Source: Linanthus parryae (Eukaryota > Streptophyta > Magnoliopsida > Ericales > Polemoniaceae). Taken from it: 64,000 bases of DNA. Below, in pieces: positions 1 through 11,780 of this stretch (positions within the stretch are counted from its first letter, which is position 1; every line of letters begins with the position of its first letter). Below the pieces are notes generated by a model. It was not told the DNA's origin. It made no database searches and saw only the letters and a program-made list of their open reading frames with translations. The position numbers were made by a program, and so were the translations under genes. The stretch covers positions 152,344,845-152,408,844 of the forward strand of contig JALGPY010000002.1 of assembly GCA_023055425.1 (NCBI GenBank), given 5' to 3'.

Positions 1-1933
1 GGGGCTTGGAATCCTTCTTTTCCATGAGATACTTAATCACGGAGTTATTAGTGAATATAATTACCTTGGGTCCCACTAAGTACGGGCAGAACTTGTCAAA
101 AGCATATACCACAACTAGGAGTTCCTTTTCCGTCGTCCCAAAATTCAGCTGCGCTTCATTCAAGACACGACTAGCATAATAAATCACTTGCGAGACCTTA
201 TCTCTCCTTTGGACAAGAACTGCTCCCACAGCAAAATCGCTTGCGTCACACATAACTTCAAACGGTAAACACCAATCTGGTGAGGTAATAACCGGGGCTG
301 ATGTTAACTTTTCCTTAAGAACATGGAATGCCTTAGTACAATCTGCTGAAAATACAAAAGGGACATATTTCACGAGCAGGTCAGACAAAGGCTTGGAGAT
401 TTTAGAGAAATCTTTTATAAATCTGCGATAAAATCATGAATTACCAAGAAAGCTACGGACTCCTCTAATAGATGTTGGTGGTGGAAGCTTCTCGATAACA
501 TAAAATTTTGCACGATCCACCTCAATGCCTTTCCCGGAAATTTTATGCCCCAGCACAATACCCTCCGTTACCATGAAGTGACACTTTTCCCAGTTCAATA
601 CTAAGTTAGTATCCTCACATCTACTTAGCACCTTACAAAGATGGTCTAGACAATCATCATAAGAATTGCCAAAAACCGAGAAATCATCCATAAACACCTC
701 TACATTCTTTTCCACCATGTCACTAAAAATCGCCATCATGCATCTTTGGAAGGTGGCTGGCGCGTTACAAAGACCAAATGGCATACGCCGAAATGCAAAA
801 GTGCCATACGGGCATGTAAATGTGGTATTTTCCAGATCCTCGGGCTCAATAGCGATTTGATTATATCCAGAGTACCCGTCTAAGAAGCAATAGAACTCAT
901 GATGTGCTAGACGATCAAGCATCTGATCGATGAACGGCAACGGGAAGTGGTCTTTTCATGTTGCATCATTAAGTCGCCGATAATCCATACACACCCTCCA
1001 GCCCGTCAGTGTTCTAGTGGAGATCATCTCACCATTGTCGCTCTTAACCACTGTCACCCCTCCCTTCTTCGGAACACATTGCACTGGGCTTACCCATTCA
1101 CTATCAGATATGGGATAAATAATGCCTGCATCAAGCCACTTAAGAACTTCCTTCTTGACAACATCCTGCATATGGGGATTAAGACGTCGTTGAGGTTGAA
1201 TCACAGCTTTCTTTCCTTCCTCCATTTGAATCTTATGCATACAATACGAGGGGCTGATCCCCTTAATATCCCCAATGGTCCATCCAATTGCAGCTTTATG
1301 CTCTCCAAGAACACGTAATAACTTGTCTTCCTCTTCCATGGCCAGCGACGAAGAGATGATAACCAGAAACGTAGAATTAGCTCCCAGGAAAGCATACTTT
1401 ATATGAGATGGAAGTGACTTAAGCTCTAACAGTGGCGGTTTCTCAAGAGATGAAATCAATGCAGGCCGCTTTTCTTCATCCTCGTATAAAGGTAGTTTCT
1501 CTTGGCGATACCTTCGTGCTCCTGCTTCAATATGAGCTACCATCTCATTAATGGGAGATTCCCCACGTGGTGAATGCAAAGCTTTCACGATGCACGCCTT
1601 GAGTTGATCATCATCTATAATATCACACAGGAACTCATCTGCCACAGAGTCTAAGCAATCTACGCGCATACAAGTATCTTCACAATCAGGTAATTTAATT
1701 GCTTCAAATATATTAAAGGTTACCTTTTCGTTGTGAACTCGCATTGTGAGCTCTCCACTTTGCACATTAATAAGAGCACGGCCTGTTGCTAAGAATGGTC
1801 TCCCAAGTATTATCGGATCCTAATCCTCATCCATATCTAAAATCACAAAGTCAGCCGGAAATATGAATTTATCAACTTTTACCAATACATCTTCCACTAC
1901 ACCGCGCGGGTATTTGATTGATCGATCAGCCAT
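1..1933 (-). pseudogene. A1 pol: protease tail, reverse transcriptase, start of RNase H (broken)
   Basis: This continues the polyprotein from the gag-protease frame at 1934. The first part carries the end of the aspartic protease (a LGRPFLATG-like segment), then a linker and the RT fingers (SDSEWVSPVQCVPKKGG). RT proper follows with the catalytic FMDD box (VEVFMDDFSVFG, about position 690) and the thumb. RNase H begins near position 300 (CDASDFAVGAVL) and is cut by the window edge. In-frame stops are seen at 1934-1936, near 1819, near 958 and near 437. The stops at 1934 (CAA to TAA) and 958 (CGA to TGA) look like C-to-T changes. Decayed and non-functional as one ORF. Confidence 0.88.
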
Positions 1934-3886
1934 TTACAAGGATATGGTGGTAGGTGCAGGCTCTCCAAGCTTCAATTTTTCGTAAACGGATAAGGGCATA
2001 AGGTTGATACTTGCACCTAAATCGCATAAAGCTCTTCCATGATACATGTTACCTAGAGTGCAAGGGATGACAAAGCTGCCCGGATCTTTCAACTTTGGTG
2101 GAAGTTTCCTTTGCACAATTGCACTCGACTCCTCGGTTAATGCAACAGTTTCAAATTTCTCCAATCGCCGCTTACTGGACAGGATGTCTTTCATGAATTT
2201 CCCATAAGCTGGAATTTGAGTCAACGCCTCAATAAAGGGGATGTTGATCTCAAGCTTTTTCAGGATATCCAAAAACTTATTGAATTGCTTCTCATCCTGC
2301 TTCTTTTTCAGCCTCTGGGGGTACAGTACATGTGGTGGCACGGAAGATTTAGGTAAAGGCAACTTGGCTAGTGGAACCACAAGAGGATCTTGCATTGCTT
2401 CTTCTAAACTCCATTGCTGTTCTTTTTCTTCATCATGAGCTGAATTGGAAGGACGTTGAGGATCCTGTGTACGTTTACGACTCCTCGTCTCAATCGCATT
2501 GTATTCTCTCGGATTAAGTGTAGTATTACTTGGCAAAGATCCTGGGGGTCTCATCCCCGTATGACTTGCTACTTGGCCCAGTTGCACTTCAAGATTTCGA
2601 ATTAATGTTTGAGCATTATTTTGATTTTCTTTCAACTGCCTAATTTCTTCCATCATTTGTCTTTGCATATTTTGATTATCCTCCATCATTTGTATTTGCA
2701 TCTGCAATAACTGAGCGGTAGAGTCCTCAACGGGAGCTTTTCTTTCGACATTCTGAGGTTCTTGATGGTGTTGGAACCCTGGAGCATACAAACCATTTTG
2801 CGGATTTCGGTAGGATAAATTTGGATGGTTCCTCATACCCGGATAATACTGATTAGAATTCCATTGTGGCTTGTTAGGCGCGCCCATGTAGTTAACCTGC
2901 TCCAAATTCATTGGACACTGATCGTAAGCGTGCCCCTCTCCACACAAATCACAGCTCACTTGTAGTGCTTGCACTTGCTGGGCTGAGCTAGAAGAGACAT
3001 GTCCCCCTTGTAAATTCTTCACCATGGACGTTAGTGTTTCCATTTGAGTAGAGAGAGTGTCGAACCTAGTATCCACCTCCAATACTGGCGTATTTAGTTT
3101 CATAATCTTCCTGTCTTTAGATGCAGTGAAATCATTAGTGGTAAACTCATCAAGCAATTTCATACCCTCCTTCACAGATTTCTTTCCCAAGAACGATCCG
3201 TTAGCAGCTGAATCAAGTTTATTGACATTATCAACATCAAGTCCTTGATAAAAACATTGAAGTTGAACCCATTGCTCGACTCCATGTGATGGGCACCTCT
3301 GCACAAGTTCACAAAATCTTTCCCAAGCTTCCCCCAATGCTTCGCCATCATGCTGCTGAAATGTCAATATCTCATTCCTCAATTTAATCATTCGACTCGG
3401 TAGGAAATACTTAGCTAAAAAGGCTTTGCTGAGTATATCCCACGAGGTGAAGTGGTTATGTGGTTGAGACGCCAACCAACTCTTTGCTTTTCTAAAAAGG
3501 GAGAAGCTGAATAGGAGCAATCGAATGGCATCAGGAGGTACCCCATTAAACTTCACAGTGTCACAAATGTCAAGAAACTCCGAAATATGTCGGTTTGGAT
3601 CCTCATGGGATAGGCCACCGAATTGGCATGAATTCTTGACCATGTTGATCAAGGATGTCTTGAGCTCGAAGTTATTTGATGCAATAGTAGGGTTAAGGAT
3701 ACTGGAGTGTGCCTCCCCCACTTTCGGTGTGAAGTATGATGCAATTTTCGGATCCTCTTCAGCCATGACAATTTCTGGTGTAACTGCTGCTTGTTCTTGT
3801 TGTTGATTTCGACGTTGAAGAAAATTTCGCTCGATCTCTGAATCAAAGTCAGCCAAGCTTTTGGTTCTTCGCATTAACTTCAACAA
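1934..3886 (-). pseudogene. A1 gag and N-terminal protease
   Basis: An open frame of 650 codons. Residues about 90-230 match the plant retrotransposon gag (capsid) domain: an aromatic-rich helical region with SWLASQP, FLAKYFLPSRM and a GEALGEAWERFCELVQRCP segment. A CCHC zinc knuckle (CDLCGEGHAYDQC) lies near residue 315, a glutamine-rich coiled-coil near 395-440, and the protease active site DLGASINLMP near residue 625. The frame ends at a TAA inside the protease that reads as a mutated glutamine codon, so gag-pol was one reading frame as in related elements. The start is chosen by the first long open codon downstream of the primer site; a downstream ATG is possible. The gag part looks intact. 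Confidence 0.88.
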
Positions 3887-3988
3887 TCACAAATCTGTAG
3901 ATGCACACAAAAACACAAAATTCTGAACAAAAATAATTAAAATACCTAAAGTAGTACTTTAGTAGGGTCACTAATATTGCCGTTTAAC

Positions 3989-4006
3989 TCCCCGGCAACG
4001 GCGCTA
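3989..4006 (-). other. A1 primer binding site (tRNA-Asp)
   Basis: The plus strand reads as the 3' end of plant tRNA-Asp (TCCCCGGCAACGGCGCCA) with one mismatch at 4005. On the element strand this is the site that primes minus-strand DNA synthesis, six bases inside the LTR end at 4013. A tRNA-Asp primer is typical of Athila. Confidence 0.9.
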
Positions 4007-4012
4007 AAAACT

Positions 4013-5277
4013 TGTTAGCGTAATTCGCAAGTGCACGAAATCGTTGCAAGTAATGAATGTGGTAAGCAAATACCAGGAATTATCGAACCCAAGGGAGTGA
4101 ATGTGCAACTACTAGCTGATGCTAATCAATATACTATCTAGGCTAACGGGTGAACAAGTTGATTTGATTATTTCTAAGTGTAATTCTAATTAACAAAACA
4201 AAGCGGAAAACGATAAAACTGATTGTGATTACTAAGATGATAAAAGACTAAGTCGTATGGAATTCCCTAGTTTCCCCCGATTGTGATGATAGTAGTCGTC
4301 AACACTATTATTTAATCTCGCTAGATCGTGCAAGCTATCAATTACACTATCTCAAGCTATAACTGAACTCCTATTCACTCAACTTAGCAATCTCTCGATT
4401 TACTAACATTAGGTAAAAGGGGGTATTTACTCGTATTCACGCATATCGACCATCTCATAAATAATTCTATCTCTCGATTTATGATTTGAATACGAGACTC
4501 TAGCATATGTATTCCAACCCTAGCTAAATCTTTCTCAAGTAATCAACTAGGTATGATATCATTCAATTGTTGGCCAAACAATCAAAAGCAGTACGATTCA
4601 AATACTAGATAACAAGAGTATGAATAATAATTAAGAATCTGCATTCATGAAAACGTTATCTACATATCATAATTAAGAATCTGTGTATTCTCTTTCGTTC
4701 GCCCTCATGTGTTGTATATATCTCCTCGTACTTACTTCCGTGGTCTCTGTTGTCTCCTCTTCTAGCGTAATCTCTGCCCCCTTTATATGTTTTCTTCCTT
4801 GCTCCAATTAAAATCCCGTATGAATAGTGCAGTAGGTCAAAACATGGCCTAAATTGCTTCAAAAGGGCCTCAAACTTGTCCCGAATTGCTACTGGACCCC
4901 ATGTATATCAAAACGGCCCCCAAATAATGTGTATAATTGTCAATCCGGTCCTCTGACAGCCCTGGAACAGCAGCATATTCAGTCTAGCAGTGCAAAACAC
5001 CCTTGGCGCGCTTTAGCTATATCTCAGATCGTTGCGTCAATTTTCTCGTGCTTTTTATCCTTGCTCCTCGATTTGCAATTCCACCTCACCTGAATGAACT
5101 ACAAAACAACTCAAAACACACCATCTCAAGTGAAATTGTTAGTAGTCCAATAAAATGAGTTAAAAGTAGAATAAAGTCACAGAAAACTCTGATATAAACC
5201 CAAACGATACAATGCTCGTAAATATATATAATTTAGCTTTAAATGCCAAAAAATATTCCAAAACTCGGCAATTATCA
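4013..5277 (-). repeat. A1 5' LTR
   Basis: On the element strand this starts TGATAATTGCCGAG and ends in CTAACA, giving TG...CA ends. It is 1,265 bp, adjacent to the primer site, and has no coding content. The partner LTR is outside the window, so the boundary at 5277 rests on the TG/CA ends and on where copia LTR sequence resumes. Confidence 0.82.
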
Positions 5278-5556
5278 CTCTATATTGATGGTAAGATAAC
5301 TCTCTTCTAGAGAGTTAACAGTGATCTTCCTCCTTCTTCTATTGCTAGCACATCGCGGTGAGAAGGAATCCAATCACAGATCCAAGGTGCGGATACTCGT
5401 GGAGTCGAAGACACTATTATTCGTGTGATCTCTCAAACTAAGGTACACACCTATTCTACGCTTATCATGTTATGATTGCTTGCCTGTGATCCTTGGAGGG
5501 ATTTGAGCAGGATTAATTTTGTTATTCCGTTGCATTACCTGCATCAAAACCCCACA
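5278..5556 (+). repeat. C1 5' LTR, 3' portion only
   Basis: The sequence ends AACCCCACA right before the primer site. The start is lost because A1 inserted here; the 3' LTR copy at 26048 carries only the opposite (first) part, so the two remnants do not overlap and cannot be aligned. Confidence 0.65.
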
Positions 5557-5557
5557 G

Positions 5558-5571
5558 TGTTATCAGAGCCA
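5558..5571 (+). other. C1 primer binding site (initiator tRNA-Met type)
   Basis: TGTTATCAGAGCCA differs by one base from the common copia primer site TGGTATCAGAGCCA. It is one base after the LTR end. Confidence 0.8.
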
Positions 5572-7228
5572 CAGGTCGTAGCGCATAACATGATCTTACG
5601 TGTTACTATTTTTTAGTTCATATGCCGTATTTTTAATATTATGCGAGAACTGAAATTAATTGGCATATTAGATGCAAATTGAATTTGATTCAAAACAAAC
5701 AAGACCTAATTTAACATGGGATGTGAAGATTAGTGAGTTTAATCACATACGATGTGAATAATTTTGGATTAGGAACTAGGGTTTGGGCACAAGCTTGGAA
5801 AAGGGGCTTTTCAAACATGGAAACAACTAAACTTGGGAAACAAGACAAGGAATTGTTTTGGAAACAATTCCATAGGGAGATTCACCCCCCAAGGGACCGC
5901 CCCCATTTCCTTGCCGCCAAAGCTAGGGCACGACCAAGGGGTTGGGCCGGCCTAGTATGCAGCTTGGCCGCGTGTGAGGCTCGGCCGACCTCCCCAAGGC
6001 CGTGCCATGGTCCTTGGGAGGTTCGGCCATGGTGGATGGTGAACTCTTGGACTGTTTTTGACCCTAGTTTCCTATTTTTTCAAATAAAATTAAACAAGCG
6101 TGTTAAAATCTGTTTTTAATTGTATTTTGTGCTTTGTTGCATGGTGGATGGATATGGCCTAGGTTGTGGATGTTTATTTTTGTGGTTTGGTTTACGGCCT
6201 GCGAGCTGATCAAATTAATGTAATAGTTAGTTAATTTTACGGCCTGCGTGCTGATCATCTTCTCGATATGTGAGGTTTTATTTATTTATTTATTTATTAT
6301 AGATGCTAAGCTAGAACTAGATCAATTAGATAATAGCCAAGAGCATGGGGAAGAAGACCGGAGGACCAAGAAGCCACAAAGACGATGAGGACTCCCATCC
6401 TGGACGCCCGACTATGGTGGAGCACATGGAGATGAGCTTGTCACTTTAGGGAATATAGATATTATCATTGGTTTGGTAATATCTTAGTCTAGGGGCCATA
6501 TCCATGCCATGTTATTTTTCCTTTTGTGGATGTTTGTTATGTATGTCTTGTTATTTATTTTTGTTTGTATGGATAATACAATCAAAACGTTAACAAGATA
6601 ATAATAAACAAGTGTGATCTTTTATTGTGGATTGACCGATCCAAATAAGTAGATCAAGTTGATGGGATCAACCAAACAATAAGATAATGACTATTAAATC
6701 CCTCAATGGAAATACTGCGTTTTGCCTTCTCTTACCTAAACACAGTTCATGATCGAGGTCCATTAAAATACGGACTTTCCAAAGCAAGGAGATTTTAATT
6801 CACCTTGGTGTGTTACGGCGGCACAAGCAAGTAATGTGTGATTGTTGAAGTAAGATGTTGAACGCAACTGGGCAAGATCAATTGGATTGATGAGCCTAGA
6901 GGCATGACAATTAGGTGTTATCTATGGATTAGATAATGAATAAAGGGTTATTCACCTAATTGGACCAAGAGTTGCATTGGATGCAATTGGAAGAGTTCCT
7001 ATCTAGATAACCTATTCTTGGGTGACTTGCCAAAGCAAGCTCAAGAAGAAGTGCAAAAGGGATCTTGGACTCACTAGAAAATATACATGATATTTTCCGC
7101 ATTAATGGTGAGGTCTATCAATCCGAGAGAAATAGTGGAAGCTATATATAATTATGTAGCCATTGCTGAATATCGTTAAATTGTTCAAAAGTACTAAAAT
7201 CGCATATTTCTCTTTTTGTAGAATTCCA
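5572..7228 (+). other. C1 untranslated leader with a CGGCC-rich block
   Basis: There is no credible coding sequence between the primer site and the gag ATG. A GC-rich block at about 5885-6040 has several CGGCC-centred near-palindromes (GGGCCGGCC, TCGGCCGA). At about 6191-6260 a 20-nt phrase, ACGGCCTGCG(A/T)GCTGATCA, appears twice. A 128-codon open frame over 5733-6119 is judged spurious. Confidence 0.6.
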
Positions 7229-8083
7229 ATGGCAAACAATCATGCATCGACTTCATCCCTGCGATCTGTCCTTGAGAAGGACAAGTTGTCTGGAATAAAT
7301 TTTCTTGACTGGTACGAAAACTTAAGGATAGTCCTTAAGCAAGAAAAGAAACTGTACGTCTTAGACAATCCTATACTAGAACCACCCCAGGATGAGTCTG
7401 TTGTAGCTGATGTGAGAGCACATCAGAAACATGTGGATGATTCTAATGATGTGACTTGTCTCATGCTTTGCACCATGACCTCTGAGATCAAGAAGCAACA
7501 TGAGAGCATGGAAGCCTACGATATGATCGAACACTTGAAACAATTGTTTCAAGAACAGGCAAGGCATGAGCGGTATGAGGTGTTCAAAGGACTGTCCAAT
7601 AGCAATCTCGCAGAAGGGAACCCAGTCGGGCCTCATGTGCTCCGTATGATCGAATACATTGAGAACCTCGAGAGTTTAGGCTTCCCATTCAGCCAAGATT
7701 TGGCAACAAATCTCATCTTGCAATAGTTGCCTGATTGTTATAATGCGTTCATCATGAACTATAACATGAATGATATCAACAAAGCTCTGCCAGACTTGCT
7801 GAACATGCTAAGGAAAGCTGAACAGAGGATCAATAAAGGCAAAGGCAAGGCCATACTAGTGGTCAATAAAAGGAAGGGCAAGGGAGTTGCCTTTACTTCC
7901 AAAGGAAAGCGCAACAAAGTTGCAAAATTCAAGGAAGCCTTAAAGCCTCCTGGGGAAGTGGCTAAGGGTGACTTTCACTACTGTAGCTAGCCGGGTCACT
8001 GGAGGAGGAATTTCCCTAAATATCTGGAGGATAAAAAGCTTGGAATACTGATTCCACCTCCATCAGGTATTTTTTTTGTAGAT
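7229..8083 (+). pseudogene. C1 gag (interrupted)
   Basis: Starts MANNHASTSS. The body resembles the copia UBN2/gag domain: a SGINFLDWYENLRIVLKQE segment, then EQARHERYEVFKGL and SQDLATNLILQ. An in-frame TAG at 7724 separates the first 165 codons from a second open stretch (LPDCYNAFIMNYNMN...) that includes a lysine-rich basic tract. The zinc knuckle is degenerate: YCS, stop, PGHWRRNFPKYL, with its last cysteine changed to phenylalanine. The gene is cut at 8083 by insertion of A2, and protease sequence resumes at 21151. Encodes the capsid/nucleocapsid precursor in the family; broken here. Confidence 0.85.
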
Positions 8084-9760
8084 TGACAGCGTAAACCTAT
8101 CTGCTTTTTTCGCAAGTGTACGACCAGGTAGTATAGAGTATGTATTTATGACTCTGATTGTCGAACCCTCGAGAACAGTTTAAGTTTTACTTATCAGAAT
8201 TAGAAATAAATGCAAAGCCGTAAAAAGGAGGAAAGTTGGGATGTGATCATTCTCAACTAATTTGTAGTAAATAAAGCAATACTTAGAAAAGCTTATTTTA
8301 TTTTTTTAGTAATTTTCTGGAAATTGTTGTAGTTGTAAAAGTTGATGATTTTACGAATCTAGGTCCCAGGATCCCCTAGGGTTATTTTTCAGCTTGCCTG
8401 GTTTACTTGATTTCAGAAACACACAGTAGTCTTGTTTATGCCAGCATACCATTAGTACAATCTCCTCTCGGTCTCATGTACCTGTCACTCTCCTACAGAT
8501 TTTGGGTCCTCTCGGTCCACCTAAATCTGCAGGTTTGTTCTAAGTCTTCTAAGGTTACAGGTTCTCCTCTCGGTCTCCCCCTAAACGTCTAGCCGTTAGT
8601 CTAATGCTTCTGGGCTAACACCCTGGTTCTTTTCACCTCTCGGTCCATCAAGATAGGGTATTAAATCCAGTCTTTTCTTCCTAACTCTCACTGGCCACTC
8701 TCGCGCACCAGATCCTGTCTATAACACTCCTGGGTGATCAAGCCATTCATGTATGTGTATCAAATCAAAGACAAGATAACAAACAATCCACTATGTATTA
8801 AGACTTCAAACTAGTCATGCATCTGAAAGTCAAACAAACCAGACTGCTGAATTCATAAACCCTAGGTTCACCAAGAACCTAGGTAAAAGGTTTAGCTAGC
8901 TTGCATTATTGAAAGACAATGTTTCATAAAAGAAAGAAGAAAGATCAAACGAGTTTATGGCTGAATACTGAACAACTGCTCCAATCCTGCTCTTCTCCAA
9001 TCCTGACGGCTCTGATACTAGTTTCTGTGATGATGATTGTGTATGTGTAACCCTAATTCTGTGCTGGGAAACCTCCTTTTATACTGCCACAGTCTCTAAA
9101 ACTGATGCCCGAAATTCCTGTTCTACCCTTCCAAAAACCCGTCCTGGAAGCTTCTGGAAACCCCTCCTGCGTTCGAACGCAGCTTCCCTGCATTTAAACG
9201 CAGTGCGTCTGAACGCATGTTTCCTGCGTTTAAACGCAGGCCTTAGCTGATATTCTGCTTCTTCCTTCTGGCTTCTCGGACTTGTGCGTCTGAACGCAGC
9301 TTCCCTAAGTCTGAATGCACCCCTTGGTCTTCACGGTTCTGGAGTCAAGTCCTGCGTCTAAACGCAGGTCTGTGCATTTGAACGCACAGACTTAACCTTT
9401 CTTCCGCCCTTCTTCCTCTGATGCCATGTTGTGCGTCTGAACGCAGGTCCTGCGTCTGAACGCACACACTTAAACTTTTCTGCACCTTTTCTGCTCAGCT
9501 TCCTTGATACGCTGCCTCCAAATCCAAGTCAATCTCATGCATTTCTCGGCACCTGTTACCTGCACATAATAACATGTACCCGCAATCATATCCAACAAAC
9601 ACAATTATGCAAGAAATTACCCGAATCTATTGATCATGTCCTAAAAGCCTCTGCCTCGTATCAAGTGGAAAATAGGCTGAAAATGGGCAAACTCAACGCT
9701 CGCAGGGTTAGAACCAATGGTAAGAAGATGTCCCAAACTAATCCCATTTTCAAGCTATCA
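8084..9760 (-). repeat. A2 3' LTR
   Basis: Plus-strand reading TGACAGCGTAAACC to CAAGCTATCA, so TG...CA ends. It aligns almost throughout with 19501-21150. It differs from that LTR by point changes and a few indels, including one extra palindrome unit near 9351-9390. Confidence 0.95.
9168..9466. repeat. Cluster of TGCGTYTGAACGCA palindromes in A2 3' LTR
   Basis: About ten 14-bp near-palindromes of the form TGCGT(T/C)(T/C)(G/A)AACGCA occur within 300 bp, several in adjacent pairs. Perfect versions such as GCGTTTAAACGC and GCGTTCGAACGC are present. The same cluster recurs in the other LTR and as a denser array at 13092-13650. Confidence 0.9.
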
Positions 9761-9780
9761 AAATACCCCCACATTAAACT
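9761..9780 (-). other. A2 polypurine tract
   Basis: On the element strand AATGTGGGGGTATTT lies directly before the 3' LTR. This is the expected plus-strand DNA primer. Two similar tracts occur further inside, at 10971-10980 and 12853-12862. Confidence 0.8.
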
Positions 9781-11003
9781 CTGCTCGTCCCGAGCAGACC
9801 CTTGCATACTGCCTTGCAGACCCTTATTTTGCATACTTCAATTGCATACTTCCCCCTTTCACAGATTCATGCTACAGACCAAAAGACTCAACAGCTTACT
9901 GACTCAGACAGAGAATATACACAAACTGACCCAAGACGCATTTTTTTTTCTCTGAGATTGGGCAACCTCTCTATCATGAACCGAAATCATCAAATCCTCA
10001 CAAGCTCATTTTGAAATTTCACAACACGTAGCAAGAAATGATATATGATGATCCTGTGCACAGACTCACTAAGGCGTCCCCAAACATCCACCAAACCAAA
10101 CCAAGATACGGCACGTCTTTTGACTCTGAGGGTCTAGGCATCTCAAGTCACTAGATGGTTTTTCTTCGCCAAGTCATTTGAGGTTTTCAGACCCTCTTAG
10201 CCGTTATTGCTTTTGAAATGCAAGTTGTCCCATTGCTGGGAGACACAGCTCCTGTGTAATACGGCTTGACTTTAATTTCCCTCTTAAGCTCTAGATTGGA
10301 TTGAATCCAAATTTTCCGCGTGAACGGAAGCACATTATGTTGTTTCTCCTTGTAGCACAAAAATATTATTTTATTATTTTTTTTTTCTCTGTTTTTTACA
10401 ACCGTGCATTAGAGTTTAAGAGTGTGGTCTTTTTAAAATTTTCTCTTGGAACCACCTTAAGGGATGGTGGTGTACGCTCCCCGAATTCGCTTAGGCCGAA
10501 GACTCGTACCACATAAAACCGACTCTACACGAAGGTCCAGCCCAGATTCCAAGAGTCCACAAGTTTCCACGGGAAACGGAGTATTCAACTACCTAGAGAC
10601 TAAATCCTCCTAGCACACTAGAGAAGTCAAAAGTATGCCTGTTATCTACTTTCACCATTCCTGAATACCCGGGACATCCTATCGTGAGACTTGCGCACAA
10701 AATACTAAAATTAAAGTATTCCTACTACGGTGCTTCCTATTCTCATGAGCTCTTTCACTGGATTATCTTCCGTTTCTAGGTCTTAAGTTGCCCTTTCTCA
10801 AAAGATTTTAAGATTTTATTTATTTTTATATTTTTTTTATGCAAGGTCAGAAAAAATAGGTAGGTAGACTCAAAAGAATAAACGTGCTGACTCAAAAAAT
10901 TAAAACAAAATTAAAAGAAAATTGACAAAAAATATGCTGACATGGCTATGCAGGAGGACACGATTCCCCACCCCCACACTAGAGGTGGAGCGTCCTCGTG
11001 ACG
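9781..11003 (-). other. A2 3' untranslated stretch
   Basis: No coding sequence is recognised. It includes A/T homopolymer runs near 10370-10390 and 10810-10850 and a second GTGTGGGGG tract (10971-10980, element strand AGTGTGGGGGTGGGG) just past the stop of the env-like ORF. Confidence 0.6.
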
Positions 11004-11740
11004 CTACTGATCTGGCCTGTAACTCGAATTTGTGTTCTCCGGAGTGGACTGGTCAGTTGGCTCGGGAGATGGTTCAGGGGTGCGCCCTCCGGGACGTTTC
11101 CTCGCAGCTTGTCGTGCTGCGGAAGCGGTACCAGCGTGGCTGGCACCGGGATGGGCACTGCTGGCCCCTGGGTCTACATGCTGCCTGGGTGGGTAGTGGG
11201 TACCAGGTCTGCCGGGGTCACCAACACTGTCTGCGTGTTCCGGACTTGGGGTGGGGTCATGGCCAGAGAAGCTGTCATAGGGCCAACTATCCTCCATTGT
11301 CCAACTGGGACAGTTGTCACTAGAATAGTGGTCTGGGAAGTTAAATTTCTTACCACGCATATTGCTCTGAATCTCTGCGAGGGCAGCCTCATGAGCTCGC
11401 AATGCAGCTGTGTTAGCATAGTAAATGTGCTTCTGGGTCTTGAACAACTTTCCAAGACCCCTGGCCATTTTCTTGACCGTCCTTACCAGGTAGTTCTGCA
11501 TTTTTTCTTGGGCCTTAATTTTCTTCCGGACCCATTCCTCATGCGCAGTCCTCTCCAGGCGCCCAAAAGAACTGCGCCTGGCCCCTCTGCTGGACTGCCC
11601 TAGGTCGGGCTTGGTCTGCCTGTGTTCACTGGAACTAGCAGATCGGGGCAGTCGAAGGGGACCTGGTAAGGCTGGAAAACCCCCCTCACTGGGTGGAGGT
11701 TTTGGTGGCATGCCATCACCCCCACCATGATGCGGAGCAC

Positions 11741-11780
<40 letters not shown>

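Larger units (their letters stand above)
1..5277 (-). mobile_element. Athila-type Ty3/gypsy retrotransposon A1, partial (3' part beyond window)
   Basis: Seen: on the minus strand the order is LTR (4013-5277), tRNA-Asp primer site, gag with zinc knuckle, protease, reverse transcriptase and the start of RNase H, which runs off position 1. The gag-protease-RT order and the tRNA-Asp primer fit the Athila lineage of Ty3/gypsy. It sits inside the 5' LTR of the copia element C1; the five bases after the LTR are CTCTA, the presumed target duplication, whose partner lies outside the window. At least four in-frame stops in pol show it is no longer autonomous. Confidence 0.9.

Noticed and set aside
5733..6119. 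128-codon open frame as a gene
   Set aside because: It lies in the C1 leader, has no family resemblance, and its composition follows the GC-rich CGGCC block.
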